Source: Desulfomonile tiedjei
GTDB lineage: Bacteria > Desulfobacterota > Desulfomonilia > Desulfomonilales > Desulfomonilaceae
Assembly: GCA_016218715.1 (NCBI GenBank)
Contig: JACRDG010000097.1
Span: 1-59,502, forward strand
Direction: 5' to 3'
DNA length: 59,502 nt
This document shows, piece by piece, positions 1-8,832 of the stretch. Positions within the stretch are counted from its first letter, which is position 1; each line of letters starts with the position of its first letter. Below the pieces are notes generated by a model that was given only the letters and a program-made list of their open reading frames with translations, ran no database searches and was not told where the DNA came from. The position numbers and the translations under genes were made by a program.

Positions 1-30
1 AGGAAAGCCGGAAAACCCAGGAAGTTAGAA

Positions 31-83
31 GTTTTTGGAGAGGGGTCTGGGGAGGAACCTTTTTTCAAAAAGGTTCTCCCCAG
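31..83. repeat. hairpin repeat (copy 1) downstream of pheA
   Basis: A GTTTTTGG stretch at 31-38 is followed by a large hairpin at 47-83. Its arms are CTGGGGAGGAACCTTTTT and AAAAAGGTTCTCCCCAG, with one extra G in the left arm. It lies 44 bases beyond the pheA stop and may end or protect that transcript. A related element, with the same GTTTTTGG lead-in and an A/T-rich hairpin top, lies at 59262-59313 downstream of the acyl-CoA ligase gene. The two therefore look like members of a dispersed intergenic hairpin family. There is no canonical T-tract after the stem, so terminator function is not certain. Confidence 0.6.
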
Positions 84-126
84 TTTCTTTCACTTGCCGG
101 CGAACTGGGATCAGGGGTGTCTAGGC

Positions 127-1323
127 TCAGTCGTTCGCCGCGCGGTCGATTTTCTCGGCAGAATCGGCACAGAACCGGGCACCGTCCGGATTCTGGCGTC
201 GCAGCAGCGTCTGAAGATCCCGTGCGCTCGATTCCGATCGTCGATCGATCAGCTCGCCCATGGGATAGCTGCCGAGGATCTTGAGTTTCTTCGCGGACGC
301 ACGCAGCGCGTCAAGCGCTTCCTCGATCCTGGTATCCGCAAGATGGCCTTCGAAATCGCAGAAGAAGACGTATTCCCAGGGCCGCTCTTTGGATGGCCGG
401 GATTCGATCCGCGTCAGGTTGATGCCTCGTTCCGCGAACGGGGTCAGGGCCTCTCGGAGTGCGCCGGGATCGTGAAGCGTCGCGAAGAGAATAGATGTCT
501 TATCACGTTCGGTGGGGCGGTTGTCAACGGTTCCGAGCACGAGGAACCGCGTCTGATTCATCGCGGAATCCTGAATATCGCGGGCAAGGACATTCAGCTG
601 GTAGATTTCCGCTAGCAATTCGCTCCCGATGGCTGCGGTGCGCTCTTCTTCGGCAGACCGCCGGGCCGCGGCCGAGGTACTGGAGACCGGCATCATGACT
701 CTTCCGGGGAGCTTGTCCGTCAACCATCCAAGGCACTGCGCCAAGGCCTGCGGGTGTGAAAAGACCGTTTCGATCCGCGAGAAATCCTTCTCGGCGGACA
801 TCAGGGCATGAGATATGCGAGACAGGATCTCACCACAGATCTTGAGTTCCGACCCGGCCAACTGGTCCAACGTCAGACCGACCGAACCTTCATTCGAGTT
901 CTCGACCGGCACCACGCCGAAATCCGCGAGGCCTCGCTCGACCTCTCGGAAGACATCTGCAATGGAATCTTTCGGGACGAACTGGCACGATCGTCCGAAG
1001 AACTCCATGGCAGCGAGGTGCGTAAAGGTGGCTTCAGGTCCAAGATACGCGATCTGCGTCGGCGCCTGGAGCGCACGGCACGCGGAAATGATCTCGGTGA
1101 AGACGTTTTGCACCGCGGGGTCGGGCAATGGCCCGCGATTACGGGCCACCAGGGCTTCGATGACTTCCCGTTCCCTGCATGCGTCGAATGCAGGGACTCC
1201 CCGCTCTTGTTTCAGCCGGCCGATGCGGAGCGCACAGTCAGCCCGCTGGTTCAAGATACGGATAAGATCATCGTCGATTCGGTCGATCTCTTCTCGGAGA
1301 CGCATAAGATCTTTCTCTTCCAT
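127..1323 (-). CDS. pheA: bifunctional chorismate mutase / prephenate dehydratase (P-protein)
   Basis: Converts chorismate to prephenate and then to phenylpyruvate, the committed branch to phenylalanine, in the cytoplasm. The 398-residue protein has an AroQ-type chorismate mutase helix bundle (about 1-85), a prephenate dehydratase domain beginning at IAYLGPEATFTH, with the catalytic TRF motif in NQTRFLVLG, and a C-terminal ACT domain with the phenylalanine-binding GAL and ESRP motifs. Feedback inhibition by Phe is therefore expected. I chose ATG at 1323 because AGAAGGA lies 7 bases upstream; an upstream in-frame GTG at 1344 lacks such a site. It follows the second DAHP synthase by 28 bases and shares its Phe/Tyr attenuator. 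Confidence 0.96.
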   Translation of the reverse strand: MEEKDLMRLREEIDRIDDDLIRILNQRADCALRIGRLKQERGVPAFDACREREVIEALVARNRGPLPDPAVQNVFTEIISACRALQAPTQIAYLGPEATFTHLAAMEFFGRSCQFVPKDSIADVFREVERGLADFGVVPVENSNEGSVGLTLDQLAGSELKICGEILSRISHALMSAEKDFSRIETVFSHPQALAQCLGWLTDKLPGRVMMPVSSTSAAARRSAEEERTAAIGSELLAEIYQLNVLARDIQDSAMNQTRFLVLGTVDNRPTERDKTSILFATLHDPGALREALTPFAERGINLTRIESRPSKERPWEYVFFCDFEGHLADTRIEEALDALRASAKKLKILGSYPMGELIDRRSESSARDLQTLLRRQNPDGARFCADSAEKIDRAAND

Positions 1324-1351
1324 GGCTCGTCCTTCTCGGTTCACGCTGGTT

Positions 1352-2266
1352 TCAGCGGCTGCTGGGTGATCTGACTTCGCGGTCGAACACCGGCGCCATG
1401 GACCGTAGATCGTCCATCAATTCGCCGAAAAGCGCGGGACCAAGAGACTGCGCTCCGTCACACAGGGCTTTTTCCGGGTCAACGTGCACCTCCACCATGA
1501 TCCCGTCAGCCCCCACTGCCAGGGCGGCTCTCACCATCGGCGCGACGTACCGGGAATTCCCCACCGCGTGACTCGGATCAACAATGATCGGAAGATGGGT
1601 GCGTTCCTGCAGAATCGGGATTGCGCTGAGGTCGAGCGTGTTGCGGGTTGCAGTTTCAAAGGTTCGAATCCCGCGTTCGCAGAGGATCACCTGTTCGTTT
1701 CCCGCGGCAAGGATGTACTCCGCAGCGAGAAGGAACTCATCGAGCGTGGTCATCAGGCCCCGCTTCAACAGAATCGGTTTGTTGACCGATCCGAGCTTTC
1801 TGAGCAGCGAAAAGTTCTGGCTGTTTCTCGTGCCCACTTGCAGGACATCCGCGTACGCGGCCACCATGCTTATGTCTTCGGAATCCATGACTTCCGTGAC
1901 CACCGGCAGGCCCGTGGCCGCGCGTGCGGCCGCCAGCAGCTTGAGACCGTGTTCTTGCAGCCCCTGCCAACTGTACGGTGAGGTCCTCGGCTTGAACGCG
2001 CCGCCCCGGAGAAAGCTCGCACCAGCCTGCTTCACCACCTGTGCGGTGGCGATGATCTGCTCTTCGCTCTCCACCGAACACGGTCCCGCGATCACGGCGA
2101 ATCTGTGTCCGCCGATCAGCGCATCTCCAACGCGGACGACCGTGGAACTCGACCTCGTCATCCGGCTGGCAAGGCGGTACGCCGGGAATCGGCGCTCCTC
2201 AAGGGGGACATCGACGATACTCGGCGCCGTTCGCTGGGCCGGAATGACTTCACAATTGGCGTTCAT
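1352..2266 (-). CDS. aroF: 3-deoxy-7-phosphoheptulonate synthase, second copy (type I-beta, no full regulatory domain)
   Basis: Condenses phosphoenolpyruvate and erythrose-4-phosphate, the first step of the shikimate pathway. The 304 residues carry the KDO8P-synthase-like core: GPCSVES with the metal-binding Cys, the [13 protein letters not shown] substrate loop, [15 protein letters not shown] and DPSHAVGN. Residues 1-50 are a short extension with no recognisable ferredoxin-like regulatory domain, unlike the copy at 7737-8786. ATG at 2266 is preceded by AAAGGAG with six bases of spacing. It is the first structural gene behind the Phe/Tyr leader and is followed by pheA. This suggests a dedicated supply of DAHP for Phe/Tyr controlled mainly by attenuation. 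The symbol could equally be aroG. Confidence 0.93.
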   Translation of the reverse strand: MNANCEVIPAQRTAPSIVDVPLEERRFPAYRLASRMTRSSSTVVRVGDALIGGHRFAVIAGPCSVESEEQIIATAQVVKQAGASFLRGGAFKPRTSPYSWQGLQEHGLKLLAAARAATGLPVVTEVMDSEDISMVAAYADVLQVGTRNSQNFSLLRKLGSVNKPILLKRGLMTTLDEFLLAAEYILAAGNEQVILCERGIRTFETATRNTLDLSAIPILQERTHLPIIVDPSHAVGNSRYVAPMVRAALAVGADGIMVEVHVDPEKALCDGAQSLGPALFGELMDDLRSMAPVFDREVRSPSSR

Positions 2267-2272
2267 GACATG

Positions 2273-2279
2273 CTCCTTT
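2273..2279 (-). promoter_or_regulatory. ribosome binding site of the second DAHP synthase
   Basis: AAAGGAG lies 6 bases before the ATG at 2266. It sits 10 bases after the perfect hairpin at 2290-2322, so folding there could influence ribosome access. Confidence 0.8.
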
Positions 2280-2289
2280 CTGTGGAACG

Positions 2290-2322
2290 AATGAGGCCAT
2301 GGGTTGCGCCCATGGCCTCATT
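2290..2322 (-). promoter_or_regulatory. perfect 14-bp hairpin between attenuator and ribosome binding site
   Basis: On the transcribed strand, AATGAGGCCATGGG, loop CGCAA, and CCCATGGCCTCATT form a perfect 14-bp stem. It begins just after the terminator T-tract. It has no T-tract of its own, so it is not a simple terminator. Its GGCCATGGG arm is also complementary to the CCCATGGCC 3' arm of the preceding terminator, so the two hairpins could exchange strands. Its role is unknown; RNA stabilisation or translational control are both possible. Confidence 0.7.
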
Positions 2323-2324
2323 CG

Positions 2325-2370
2325 AAAACAAAAAGGGCCATGGGGACGTCCCGGCGTCTGCCCGTGGCCC
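2325..2370 (-). terminator. attenuator terminator of the aroF-pheA unit
   Basis: The transcribed strand reads GGGCCACGGG (2370-2361), a loop, then CCCCATGGCCC (2345-2335) followed by TTTTTGTTTT. This is an intrinsic terminator. Its 5' arm (2370-2354) is almost fully complementary to leader-peptide codons at 2430-2413 (one G-U pair and one bulge), giving a long antiterminator. Formation of the two structures is mutually exclusive. Confidence 0.85.
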
Positions 2371-2394
2371 GTTTTGGAGTTCAGATTGTATTGG

Positions 2395-2496
2395 CTACGC
2401 TTGGTCCTCCTCGGGCGCACAGGCAGACGCGAAGTAAAAATAATAGTAGCTAAAATACCTTGCGTTCATGTCCCTGTGTTCCGATGTGACGTTCAT
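2395..2496 (-). CDS. Phe/Tyr leader peptide of the aroF-pheA attenuator
   Basis: A 33-codon frame starts at ATG 2496 with GGAAGGA nine bases upstream and ends at TAG 2397-2395. The peptide contains YFSYYYFYF, eight aromatic residues in nine, as expected for a pathway end-product sensor. The codons right after this run (2430-2413, A-S-A-C-A-P) form the antiterminator strand that pairs with the 5' arm of the terminator at 2325-2370. A ribosome stalled on uncharged tRNA-Phe or tRNA-Tyr would leave this strand free to pair. A ribosome reaching the stop would let the terminator fold. In-frame ATGs at 2469, 2505 and 2514 are less likely starts. Confidence 0.88.
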   Translation of the reverse strand: MNVTSEHRDMNARYFSYYYFYFASACAPEEDQA

Positions 2497-2526
2497 AACG
2501 TGCATTCCTTCCATAGCCGAAAGATA

Positions 2527-2555
2527 CTTTTACCGCGGCCCAAAGAAGGTGTCAA
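2527..2555 (-). promoter_or_regulatory. sigma-70-type promoter for the leader-aroF-pheA unit
   Basis: TTGACA (2555-2550), 17 bases, then TAAAAG (2532-2527). The predicted start near 2520 puts the leader-peptide ATG about 24 bases downstream. The unit therefore has its own transcription start after the trp-aro operon. Confidence 0.65.
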
Positions 2556-2624
2556 CCAAAATCGACCGATTGCGACTGCGAGGGGCTTCAGCAGACGATT
2601 TAGGACGACTGTTCCGCCCGCGGT

Positions 2625-3065
2625 TCACGCCGGCTGGTCGGACTTCCGCGCAAACCAGATGAGCGCGAGTGCGTAGGATTCAGCCCCGAATCCCGAGATG
2701 GACCCAGCGGAGACGCCTGCAAGGAGCGAAGTCTTGCGAAATACCTCTCTCGCGAGAGGGTTGCTCAGATGCACTTCCACCACAGGAACGGAGATGCCGG
2801 ATACCGCGTCCCGTATCGCGACGCTCGTGTGAGTGTACGCCCCGGCGTTGAGGATGACCCCCTGGCAGCTCGCGTCGGCCTCCTGGAGTGCATCGACCAG
2901 TTCTCCTTCCCGGTTCGATTGAACGCACACGATCTCGAGGCCCAACTCCGCGCCGAGCACCTTCAGCGATTCCTCGATCTCGCTCAGCGTCTGCTTGCCG
3001 TAAATCGCGGGCTCTCGACGGCCCAGCAGATTCAGGTTCGGTCCATTCATCACCATGATCTTCAT
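2625..3065 (-). CDS. aroQ: type II 3-dehydroquinate dehydratase
   Basis: Dehydrates 3-dehydroquinate to 3-dehydroshikimate. The 146 residues match the usual size of the dodecameric type II enzyme: NGPNLNLLGRREP at the N-terminus with the active-site loop, the QSNREGELVD segment, LNAGAYTHTS, and EVHLSNPLAREVFR with the catalytic His. ATG at 3065 overlaps the aroC stop as ATGA, with AAAGGTG just upstream; the longer frame to 3164 lies inside aroC and was rejected. It is the last gene of the main trp-aro run. The stop is followed by about 70 bases before the promoter of the next unit. Confidence 0.96.
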   Translation of the reverse strand: MKIMVMNGPNLNLLGRREPAIYGKQTLSEIEESLKVLGAELGLEIVCVQSNREGELVDALQEADASCQGVILNAGAYTHTSVAIRDAVSGISVPVVEVHLSNPLAREVFRKTSLLAGVSAGSISGFGAESYALALIWFARKSDQPA

Positions 3066-4123
3066 GGGACACCTTTCGAGCAGGAAATGTGCTGGAGCAG
3101 CGCGTCCGCGAGGACGAGCGCGGCCATGGCCTCGGCCACCACCGCGATTCGCGGGCACAGGCAAGGATCGTGGCGCCCCTTGATCTCGATGGTCCTGTCC
3201 TGGCCGTAAATATCCACCGTCTTCTGGGGCTTGGCGATCGATGCAGTGGGTTTCACCGCGAGGCGCATGACGATCGGCTGGCCCGTCGATATTCCGCCAA
3301 GGATACCGCCGGCATTGTTGGAGAGGAACCCCTGTGAGGAGATTGGATCGTTGGCTTCGGACCCCTGCATCTGAGTGACAGCGAAGCCCGCGCCGAATTC
3401 GATCCCCTTCACCGCGCCGATAGAAAGCATGGCCCCAGCGAGAACTCCATCGAGCTTGTGAAAGACCGGATCGCCCAATCCCGCGGGGACACCATCTGTC
3501 ACAACCTCGACAACTCCTCCGATGGAATCATTCTCGGAACGAACCCGATCTACCAGAGCGGCCATCTCTTCGGCCCGGTCGGGGTCCGCGCATCTGAGTG
3601 GATTCGTCTCCGCGAAGTCGGTATCGACACGATTTGCTTGCACGTGGCCGATGGCGACGGTGTACGCTCGGATGCTCGTTCTGTGGAGCCCCAGCAGTGC
3701 TTTAGCAACCGCTCCGGCAGCCACTCGCCCCACCGTTTCTCGACCCGACGCCCTGCCGCCGCCTGACTGAGGCGGCAAACCGTACTTCTTCAGGTACGTG
3801 TAATCCGCGTGGCCCGGACGGATCAGCTCGCGTATCGCCTGGTAATCCGACGACCTCGCATCTTTGTTCCGGACGAGCAAGGCAATAGGCGACCCTAGTG
3901 TCTTTTCCTGAGAAACGCCCGACAGAATTTCCACCTGATCCAGCTCCTGTCGCGGGGAAACAAAACGCGAAGTGCCGGGTCGGCGACGGTCCAGCTCCCG
4001 CTGGATGACAGAAGCATCAAGAGGGATTCCAGGCGGCACCGCGTCGATCACCACCCCTACCGCGGGGCCGTGCGACTCGCCAAAGGTAACCACCTGAAAC
4101 GAGCGCCCAAACACGCTACCCAT
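3062..4123 (-). CDS. aroC: chorismate synthase
   Basis: Converts EPSP to chorismate using reduced FMN. The 353-residue protein has the family signatures GESHGPAVGVVIDAVPPG at the N-terminus, RRPGTSRFVSPRQE, HADYTYLKKYG, SGGGRASGRETVGRVAAGAVAK, and a C-terminal GRHDPCLCPRIAVVAEAM. Length is typical of the bacterial enzyme. It overlaps the 3' end of the aroK/aroB fusion by 8 bases and aroQ by 4, consistent with translational coupling. Confidence 0.97.
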   Translation of the reverse strand: MGSVFGRSFQVVTFGESHGPAVGVVIDAVPPGIPLDASVIQRELDRRRPGTSRFVSPRQELDQVEILSGVSQEKTLGSPIALLVRNKDARSSDYQAIRELIRPGHADYTYLKKYGLPPQSGGGRASGRETVGRVAAGAVAKALLGLHRTSIRAYTVAIGHVQANRVDTDFAETNPLRCADPDRAEEMAALVDRVRSENDSIGGVVEVVTDGVPAGLGDPVFHKLDGVLAGAMLSIGAVKGIEFGAGFAVTQMQGSEANDPISSQGFLSNNAGGILGGISTGQPIVMRLAVKPTASIAKPQKTVDIYGQDRTIEIKGRHDPCLCPRIAVVAEAMAALVLADALLQHISCSKGVP

Positions 4124-5684
4124 CCTTCTTCTCCTCCAGCAATTTCAGCACTTTGGCCACTTCTTTCCGGGAGACGTCGTTCACGCAGACCGCCTCCCCG
4201 ACAGCCTTGAGAAGCACAAAGACCATTCGCCCGCCTCTGATTTTCTTGTCATGGGTCATGATTTCCCAGGCCTCGTCGAGGTTCGGCCATTCCAGCCGGT
4301 ACGGTGATATGGCCCGCAGAGTGGCATGGATCTTTTCCGCGTCCTCGTCGCCGATCAAACCGCGCGACTGGGACAACTCCACCGCAACTCGCATGCCGAG
4401 CGCCACCGCCTGCCCATGGCTGACCTTGAACTTGTGCGCGCCCTCGACTCCATGCCCGAACGTATGGCCCAGATTGAGGATTCGACGCAGCCCGCTCTCA
4501 CGAAAGTCCTTCGCGACCACTTCCGCCTTTGTCCGTGCGGACATGCCCACCACTTCGGCCAACAGGGGCAAATCGCCGGAGAGCAGCGGCTTGTATTCCC
4601 GTTGCACCAACAGAGCCAATTCGGGACATGCGACCAGCCCTGTTTTGTACGACTCGACCAATCCTTCGCTGATCTGGCGCCTGCCGAGGGTTCGCAATGC
4701 GCCAACATCCAGGAGCACCGCTTCCGGGACGGTGAAACTCCCCACGCTGTTCTTGGCTTGACCGATGTTCACCGCGGCCTTTCCTCCGATGGCTGCGTCC
4801 ACACACCCGAGGAGCGTCGTGGAGACAAGGCAGAGCCCCATACCGCGCTTGTACGTGCTCGCGACGAATGCACCCAGATCGGTGATCACTCCGCCACCAA
4901 GCGCTACCAGCAGGTCGTCCCGGTCAAATTTGTGGGCGAGGAGTCGCTCGTAAATCCGTTGCGCGGTATCGAGGCTCTTGGATCGCTCACCCGACGGGAC
5001 CACGATCGCCAGCGCCGCTTTCAAGTGGGGTTGGAATCTCTCCAGATGCAGTTGTGCGACTCTCCGTTCGGTCAGAAGCGCGACGCGACGGTCGCGAATC
5101 AATTCACCAAGCACTGTGGGAGCCGAATAGGTTATCCTGACCTGAGACCGGTCTCCGCCCATCTCTGCTGAAAACGACTGATCTCGATACAGGTGGCGGA
5201 TTATTTCTTGCGCGATCTCTCCCGGCTTCCTTCCATCGACCGTAACCGCTAGATCCGATTCTTCGTACAGGTTTCCGCGCCGCTGATATAGGCTTTGGAT
5301 AAATTGACTTTCTTTCCAAAGGGGACGAGCTTTTCTTTCCGTCGCGCCCAGGCGTTTTATGCAGGAAGCGAGATCCGACTGAAGGTGAACCACGGTGCCT
5401 GACCCACGCATAAGCCACCGATTTTCCTTCTTCTCAGGCACACCACCACCGGTGGCCACCACCTGTCTCCTGCCTCGAGACACAGTCAGGAGCAACTGAT
5501 GCTCGCGGGCTCGGAAATACTCTTCGCCGGCTGTGGCAAAAACCTCCGCTATGGGCTTACCAAGCCGCTTCTCCAGGACCGCATCCATGTCGACAAACGT
5601 CCGATTGAGCCCCTGAGCGAGCATCTTTCCAACGGTGGTCTTGCCGGAGCCCATAAAGCCGACGAGGTAGATATTCTGCTTCAT
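4116..5684 (-). CDS. aroKB: shikimate kinase / 3-dehydroquinate synthase fusion
   Basis: One 522-residue protein carries two shikimate-pathway enzymes. Residues 1 to about 165 are shikimate kinase: Walker A GFMGSGKTT, the shikimate-binding DMD motif, and the GGGVPEKKENR loop. From about 180 onward is 3-dehydroquinate synthase: PSGERSKS, the NAD-binding GGGVITDLGAFVAS loop, STTLLGCVDAAIGGKAAVN, and the metal-binding NLGHTFGHGVE. No stop or frameshift separates the domains. ATG at 5684 overlaps the aroE stop as ATGA; an upstream in-frame start at 5741 adds non-homologous residues. The fusion joins non-consecutive steps (2 and 5). Confidence 0.95.
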   Translation of the reverse strand: MKQNIYLVGFMGSGKTTVGKMLAQGLNRTFVDMDAVLEKRLGKPIAEVFATAGEEYFRAREHQLLLTVSRGRRQVVATGGGVPEKKENRWLMRGSGTVVHLQSDLASCIKRLGATERKARPLWKESQFIQSLYQRRGNLYEESDLAVTVDGRKPGEIAQEIIRHLYRDQSFSAEMGGDRSQVRITYSAPTVLGELIRDRRVALLTERRVAQLHLERFQPHLKAALAIVVPSGERSKSLDTAQRIYERLLAHKFDRDDLLVALGGGVITDLGAFVASTYKRGMGLCLVSTTLLGCVDAAIGGKAAVNIGQAKNSVGSFTVPEAVLLDVGALRTLGRRQISEGLVESYKTGLVACPELALLVQREYKPLLSGDLPLLAEVVGMSARTKAEVVAKDFRESGLRRILNLGHTFGHGVEGAHKFKVSHGQAVALGMRVAVELSQSRGLIGDEDAEKIHATLRAISPYRLEWPNLDEAWEIMTHDKKIRGGRMVFVLLKAVGEAVCVNDVSRKEVAKVLKLLEEKKDG

Positions 5685-6499
5685 GCGCCTTCCCCGAGGG
5701 CGTCGACGAATTCCCCCACTTCCACATCGACTCCGGTCCACAGCAGGAAACTCCGGCGGGCTTGATACGCGAGCATCGGCAAGCCATCCATGAAATCAGC
5801 GTGCACCCTCTTGGCGAGTCGCTTCCAGAAGTTGTATTTACGGCCGTAGTTGAGGTCCACCACGAGACGGCACCCTTCGACTCGCAGGTGTGACACCAGG
5901 TCCGCGGCCTCAGGAGACTCCCCCCGGTTAGAGACCGATGTTGCGTTGACCACCAGGTCCACGGAAAAGGCCTCCCGACGGAGAGCATCGAGCGGAACCG
6001 GCTCCCCTCCGACACGGCGTGTCAGTTCTTGTGTTTTGCGAGGATCGCGACCCGCCACCAGAACGTTTGCCCGGCACATCTTGCTCAGCCCATATACCAC
6101 GCCTCTGGCAGCTCCGCCTGTGCCGAAGACCAGCGCCGACGCGCCCCGCGGATCGAGGCATTGAGCATCGAGCGCATCGACGAAACCGCCGCAATCGGTG
6201 TTGTGACCTTCCAATATCCCGTTCCGGAGAACGATCGTGTTCACCGCGCCGATTTCCTTCGCATCCGCGGACAGGGTGTCGAGAAACGGCACCACGGTCT
6301 CTTTGTACGGCACGGTCACGTTCGCTCCCGCAATGTTGAGCGCCCGAAGCCCGCGCACCGCGTCCCCCACCCGGTCGGCCTCGACCATGAAGGGAACGTA
6401 CACGCCAGGGATGCCGACCCGAGCGAGCACGGTGGTATGCATCACGGGCGACTTCGAACGGAAGGCCCGCTCATCGCTGAGAATACAAAAAACCTTCAT
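5681..6499 (-). CDS. aroE: shikimate dehydrogenase (NADP-dependent)
   Basis: Reduces 3-dehydroshikimate to shikimate. In the 272-residue protein I see the shikimate-binding SKSPVMH and NVTVPYKE motifs, catalytic Lys and Asp in the latter and in GHNTDCGGF, and a Rossmann segment VFGTGGAARGVVYGL. ATG at 6499 forms an ATGA overlap with the aroA stop. The frame also allows an earlier start at 6514, inside aroA, which is less likely. It is typical in length. Confidence 0.95.
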   Translation of the reverse strand: MKVFCILSDERAFRSKSPVMHTTVLARVGIPGVYVPFMVEADRVGDAVRGLRALNIAGANVTVPYKETVVPFLDTLSADAKEIGAVNTIVLRNGILEGHNTDCGGFVDALDAQCLDPRGASALVFGTGGAARGVVYGLSKMCRANVLVAGRDPRKTQELTRRVGGEPVPLDALRREAFSVDLVVNATSVSNRGESPEAADLVSHLRVEGCRLVVDLNYGRKYNFWKRLAKRVHADFMDGLPMLAYQARRSFLLWTGVDVEVGEFVDALGEGA

Positions 6500-7746
6500 C
6501 GCGTCAGCTCCCAAAGGGTATCGTGAAACCCCGGGTATGATATCGCCGTGGATTCTTCTCCTTCGATAACCGGATCCGCGCCAACCATCAGAGCGGCCAG
6601 TCTCAGAGTCATGGCGATACGATGGTCCGAGTAGGACTGCAGCAATTCAGGAGCCTTCAGCGTACTCGGCCCCTCGACGATCAGGACATCACCATCGACG
6701 GTGATTCGTGCACCCATAAGCCCAAGCTGGCTTGCGACCGCGGCGAGCCGATCCGACTCCTTCAGTCTCAGTTCGCCAACCCCTTCCAGGACCGTGGTCC
6801 CGCGGGACTGCGTAGCCACGAGTGCCAGGATGGGAACCTCGTCAACCAGTGCGGGTATTTCTCCCGGGCTCACCCGGCAGGCTGCCAGGTTTGGGGTGAA
6901 CCGCACGGTGACGGAGCCTCGAGGCTCGGGCTCTGTTCCCTGAAGTTGCACCTCTATCTGCGCTCCCATACGCTTCAGCACTTCGAGGAAGCCTGTTCTC
7001 GTGGGATTCAGGAGCATCTGTTCGGCCGTCACTTCACTGCCCGGGATTATGGCTGCCGCGCAGAGAAAAAAGGCTGCCGAAGAGGCATCACCGGGCACGT
7101 ACAGGCTTGGGGGAAGCGACAGAGCTGAGTTCTCGACCAGCAATCGGCCCGACACGTGGGAAATCCGCGCACCCCAGGACTGCAGGAGCCTTTCCGTGTG
7201 ATCGCGGCTGGCACTCGGTTCGCGCACCGATGTGACACCAGCCCCTTGAATGCCCGCCAGGAGTACCGCGCTCTTGAGCTGTGCGCTGGCAACCGGGAGA
7301 TCGTACTCGATCCCTTGCAGCGCGCCGCCACTCACAGTCACCGGCAACCGGCCCTCCGTGCAGTCAATCACCGCTCCCATGGCCCTCAAGGGGATGGCCA
7401 CCCGCTCCATCGGGCGCTTGCGGAGAGAAGCGTCACCGTCGAGCACAAAATCGCCCTGGCGACCTGCCAGGATGCCCATGAGAAGTCTCGTGGTGGTTCC
7501 GGAGTTGCCGCAATCTATCCGCGCGCTCTTGCTGATGTTGCCTGCCGCACCGTTCACCGTGAGACCGTTCTCATCCACCCGCGCGCCCACGCCGATCAGC
7601 TTCACCGCGTCCAGACTCGATCCCACGTCCGCGCACGGGGAGAAATTGGTCACGCTGCATTCACCCGACGCCAGGAGTGCCATCAACGCTATGCGATGCG
7701 AGATGGACTTGTCCCCCGGGGGATGAAACGCTCCCTTCAGGGACAC
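6496..7746 (-). CDS. aroA: 3-phosphoshikimate 1-carboxyvinyltransferase (EPSP synthase)
   Basis: Transfers the enolpyruvyl group of PEP to shikimate-3-phosphate. The 416 residues include [10 protein letters not shown] with the catalytic Lys, the [12 protein letters not shown] substrate loop, [14 protein letters not shown], and the C-terminal LRLKESDRL and YSDHRIAM motifs. The start is GTG at 7746, giving a 10-base overlap with the upstream aroF. The glyphosate-relevant GNSGTTTR loop has Thr-Thr rather than the GNAGTAMR of class I enzymes, so it resembles class II-type loops; this is a sequence observation only. Confidence 0.95.
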   Translation of the reverse strand: MSLKGAFHPPGDKSISHRIALMALLASGECSVTNFSPCADVGSSLDAVKLIGVGARVDENGLTVNGAAGNISKSARIDCGNSGTTTRLLMGILAGRQGDFVLDGDASLRKRPMERVAIPLRAMGAVIDCTEGRLPVTVSGGALQGIEYDLPVASAQLKSAVLLAGIQGAGVTSVREPSASRDHTERLLQSWGARISHVSGRLLVENSALSLPPSLYVPGDASSAAFFLCAAAIIPGSEVTAEQMLLNPTRTGFLEVLKRMGAQIEVQLQGTEPEPRGSVTVRFTPNLAACRVSPGEIPALVDEVPILALVATQSRGTTVLEGVGELRLKESDRLAAVASQLGLMGARITVDGDVLIVEGPSTLKAPELLQSYSDHRIAMTLRLAALMVGADPVIEGEESTAISYPGFHDTLWELTR

Positions 7747-8786
7747 AGGACACCTCCACTATTGTACGCATCGCACACCGCTTCCCTCACCGACCCCACG
7801 AGGCGCATCAGATCGCGAAACGCTTCGAGCGTCATGCTCTGCCTCCCGTCTGAAAGCGCATAATCCGGGTCAGGATGGACTTCGATCATGAGGCCGTCCG
7901 CTCCCGCTGCTATGGCAGCCAGTGCCACCGCAGGGACCAGTTCCCGCTTTCCGACCGCGTGGCTCGGGTCCACGATGACCGGCAAGTGGGAGAGTTGCTT
8001 GAGAAGCGGCACGGCTGAAATGTCCAGAGTATTACGGGTCTCTTTTTCGAAGGTCCTAATGCCCCGTTCACAGAGAATGACCTGAGAGTTCCCTTTGGCG
8101 AGGATGTATTCCGCTGAGAGGAGCAGTTCTTTCACCGTGGCCATGAGCCCGCGCTTGAGGAGCACCGGCTTGTCCAGTTCACCCACGGCTTCCAGCAGCG
8201 CGAAGTTCTGCATGTTCCGTGCGCCGATCTGGAGAATGCCCGCATATTCCGCTACAAGCGGGAGATCCCGTCGGGTGATGACTTCGGTCACGACCGGAAG
8301 CCCGGTCAGGCGGGATGCTTCCGCCAGGTACTTGAGCCCTTCTTCCCCGAGTCCTCGGAAGGAATAGGGCGAGGTTCGCGGCTTGAACGCTCCGCCCCTG
8401 AGGAAGGTGGCACCGGCCTCTTTGACCGACGCAGCGATCTCGAGAATGTTTTCCAGCGACTCCACCGCGCACGGGCCTGCTATGACCGCTTGTTCCCGGC
8501 CGCCGATGACCTGACCGGCCACATTGATCGTCGTGCGTTCCGGTCGAAAACTCCGTGAGACCAGCTTCCACGAGGTTCCAAACATTTCGACGGCATCCAC
8601 CCCCTCCATTTCGGAGACGGCCCTGGTGAGCTGGTCAAAGAGCTTCTTGTCCAGATCCTCCACCACCCCCACGATGACCCTGGGAGCGGGAGATATGATT
8701 CGGGGGTTGAGATCGTACTGGCGAATCACGGCCAGGACCTCTCCCACCTGCCTTTTCGGGCAATTCTCCTTCATCACGATGACCAT
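7737..8786 (-). CDS. aroF: 3-deoxy-7-phosphoheptulonate synthase with N-terminal regulatory domain
   Basis: A 349-residue type I-beta DAHP synthase. Residues 1 to about 70 ([20 protein letters not shown] and onward) are the ferredoxin-like domain that mediates Tyr/Phe feedback in the Thermotoga-type enzyme. The catalytic barrel follows, with [38 protein letters not shown] and DPSHAVGK. It lies 46 bases after trpG, and its end overlaps aroA. Two in-frame ATGs (8786, 8774) are possible starts. Together with the copy at 1352-2266, the locus encodes two differently regulated entry enzymes. Confidence 0.94.
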   Translation of the reverse strand: MVIVMKENCPKRQVGEVLAVIRQYDLNPRIISPAPRVIVGVVEDLDKKLFDQLTRAVSEMEGVDAVEMFGTSWKLVSRSFRPERTTINVAGQVIGGREQAVIAGPCAVESLENILEIAASVKEAGATFLRGGAFKPRTSPYSFRGLGEEGLKYLAEASRLTGLPVVTEVITRRDLPLVAEYAGILQIGARNMQNFALLEAVGELDKPVLLKRGLMATVKELLLSAEYILAKGNSQVILCERGIRTFEKETRNTLDISAVPLLKQLSHLPVIVDPSHAVGKRELVPAVALAAIAAGADGLMIEVHPDPDYALSDGRQSMTLEAFRDLMRLVGSVREAVCDAYNSGGVLCP

Positions 8787-8832
8787 ATGCAGTACCCCCG
8801 AGCTTTCCCAAGCGACCGATTTTCTCTATCCA

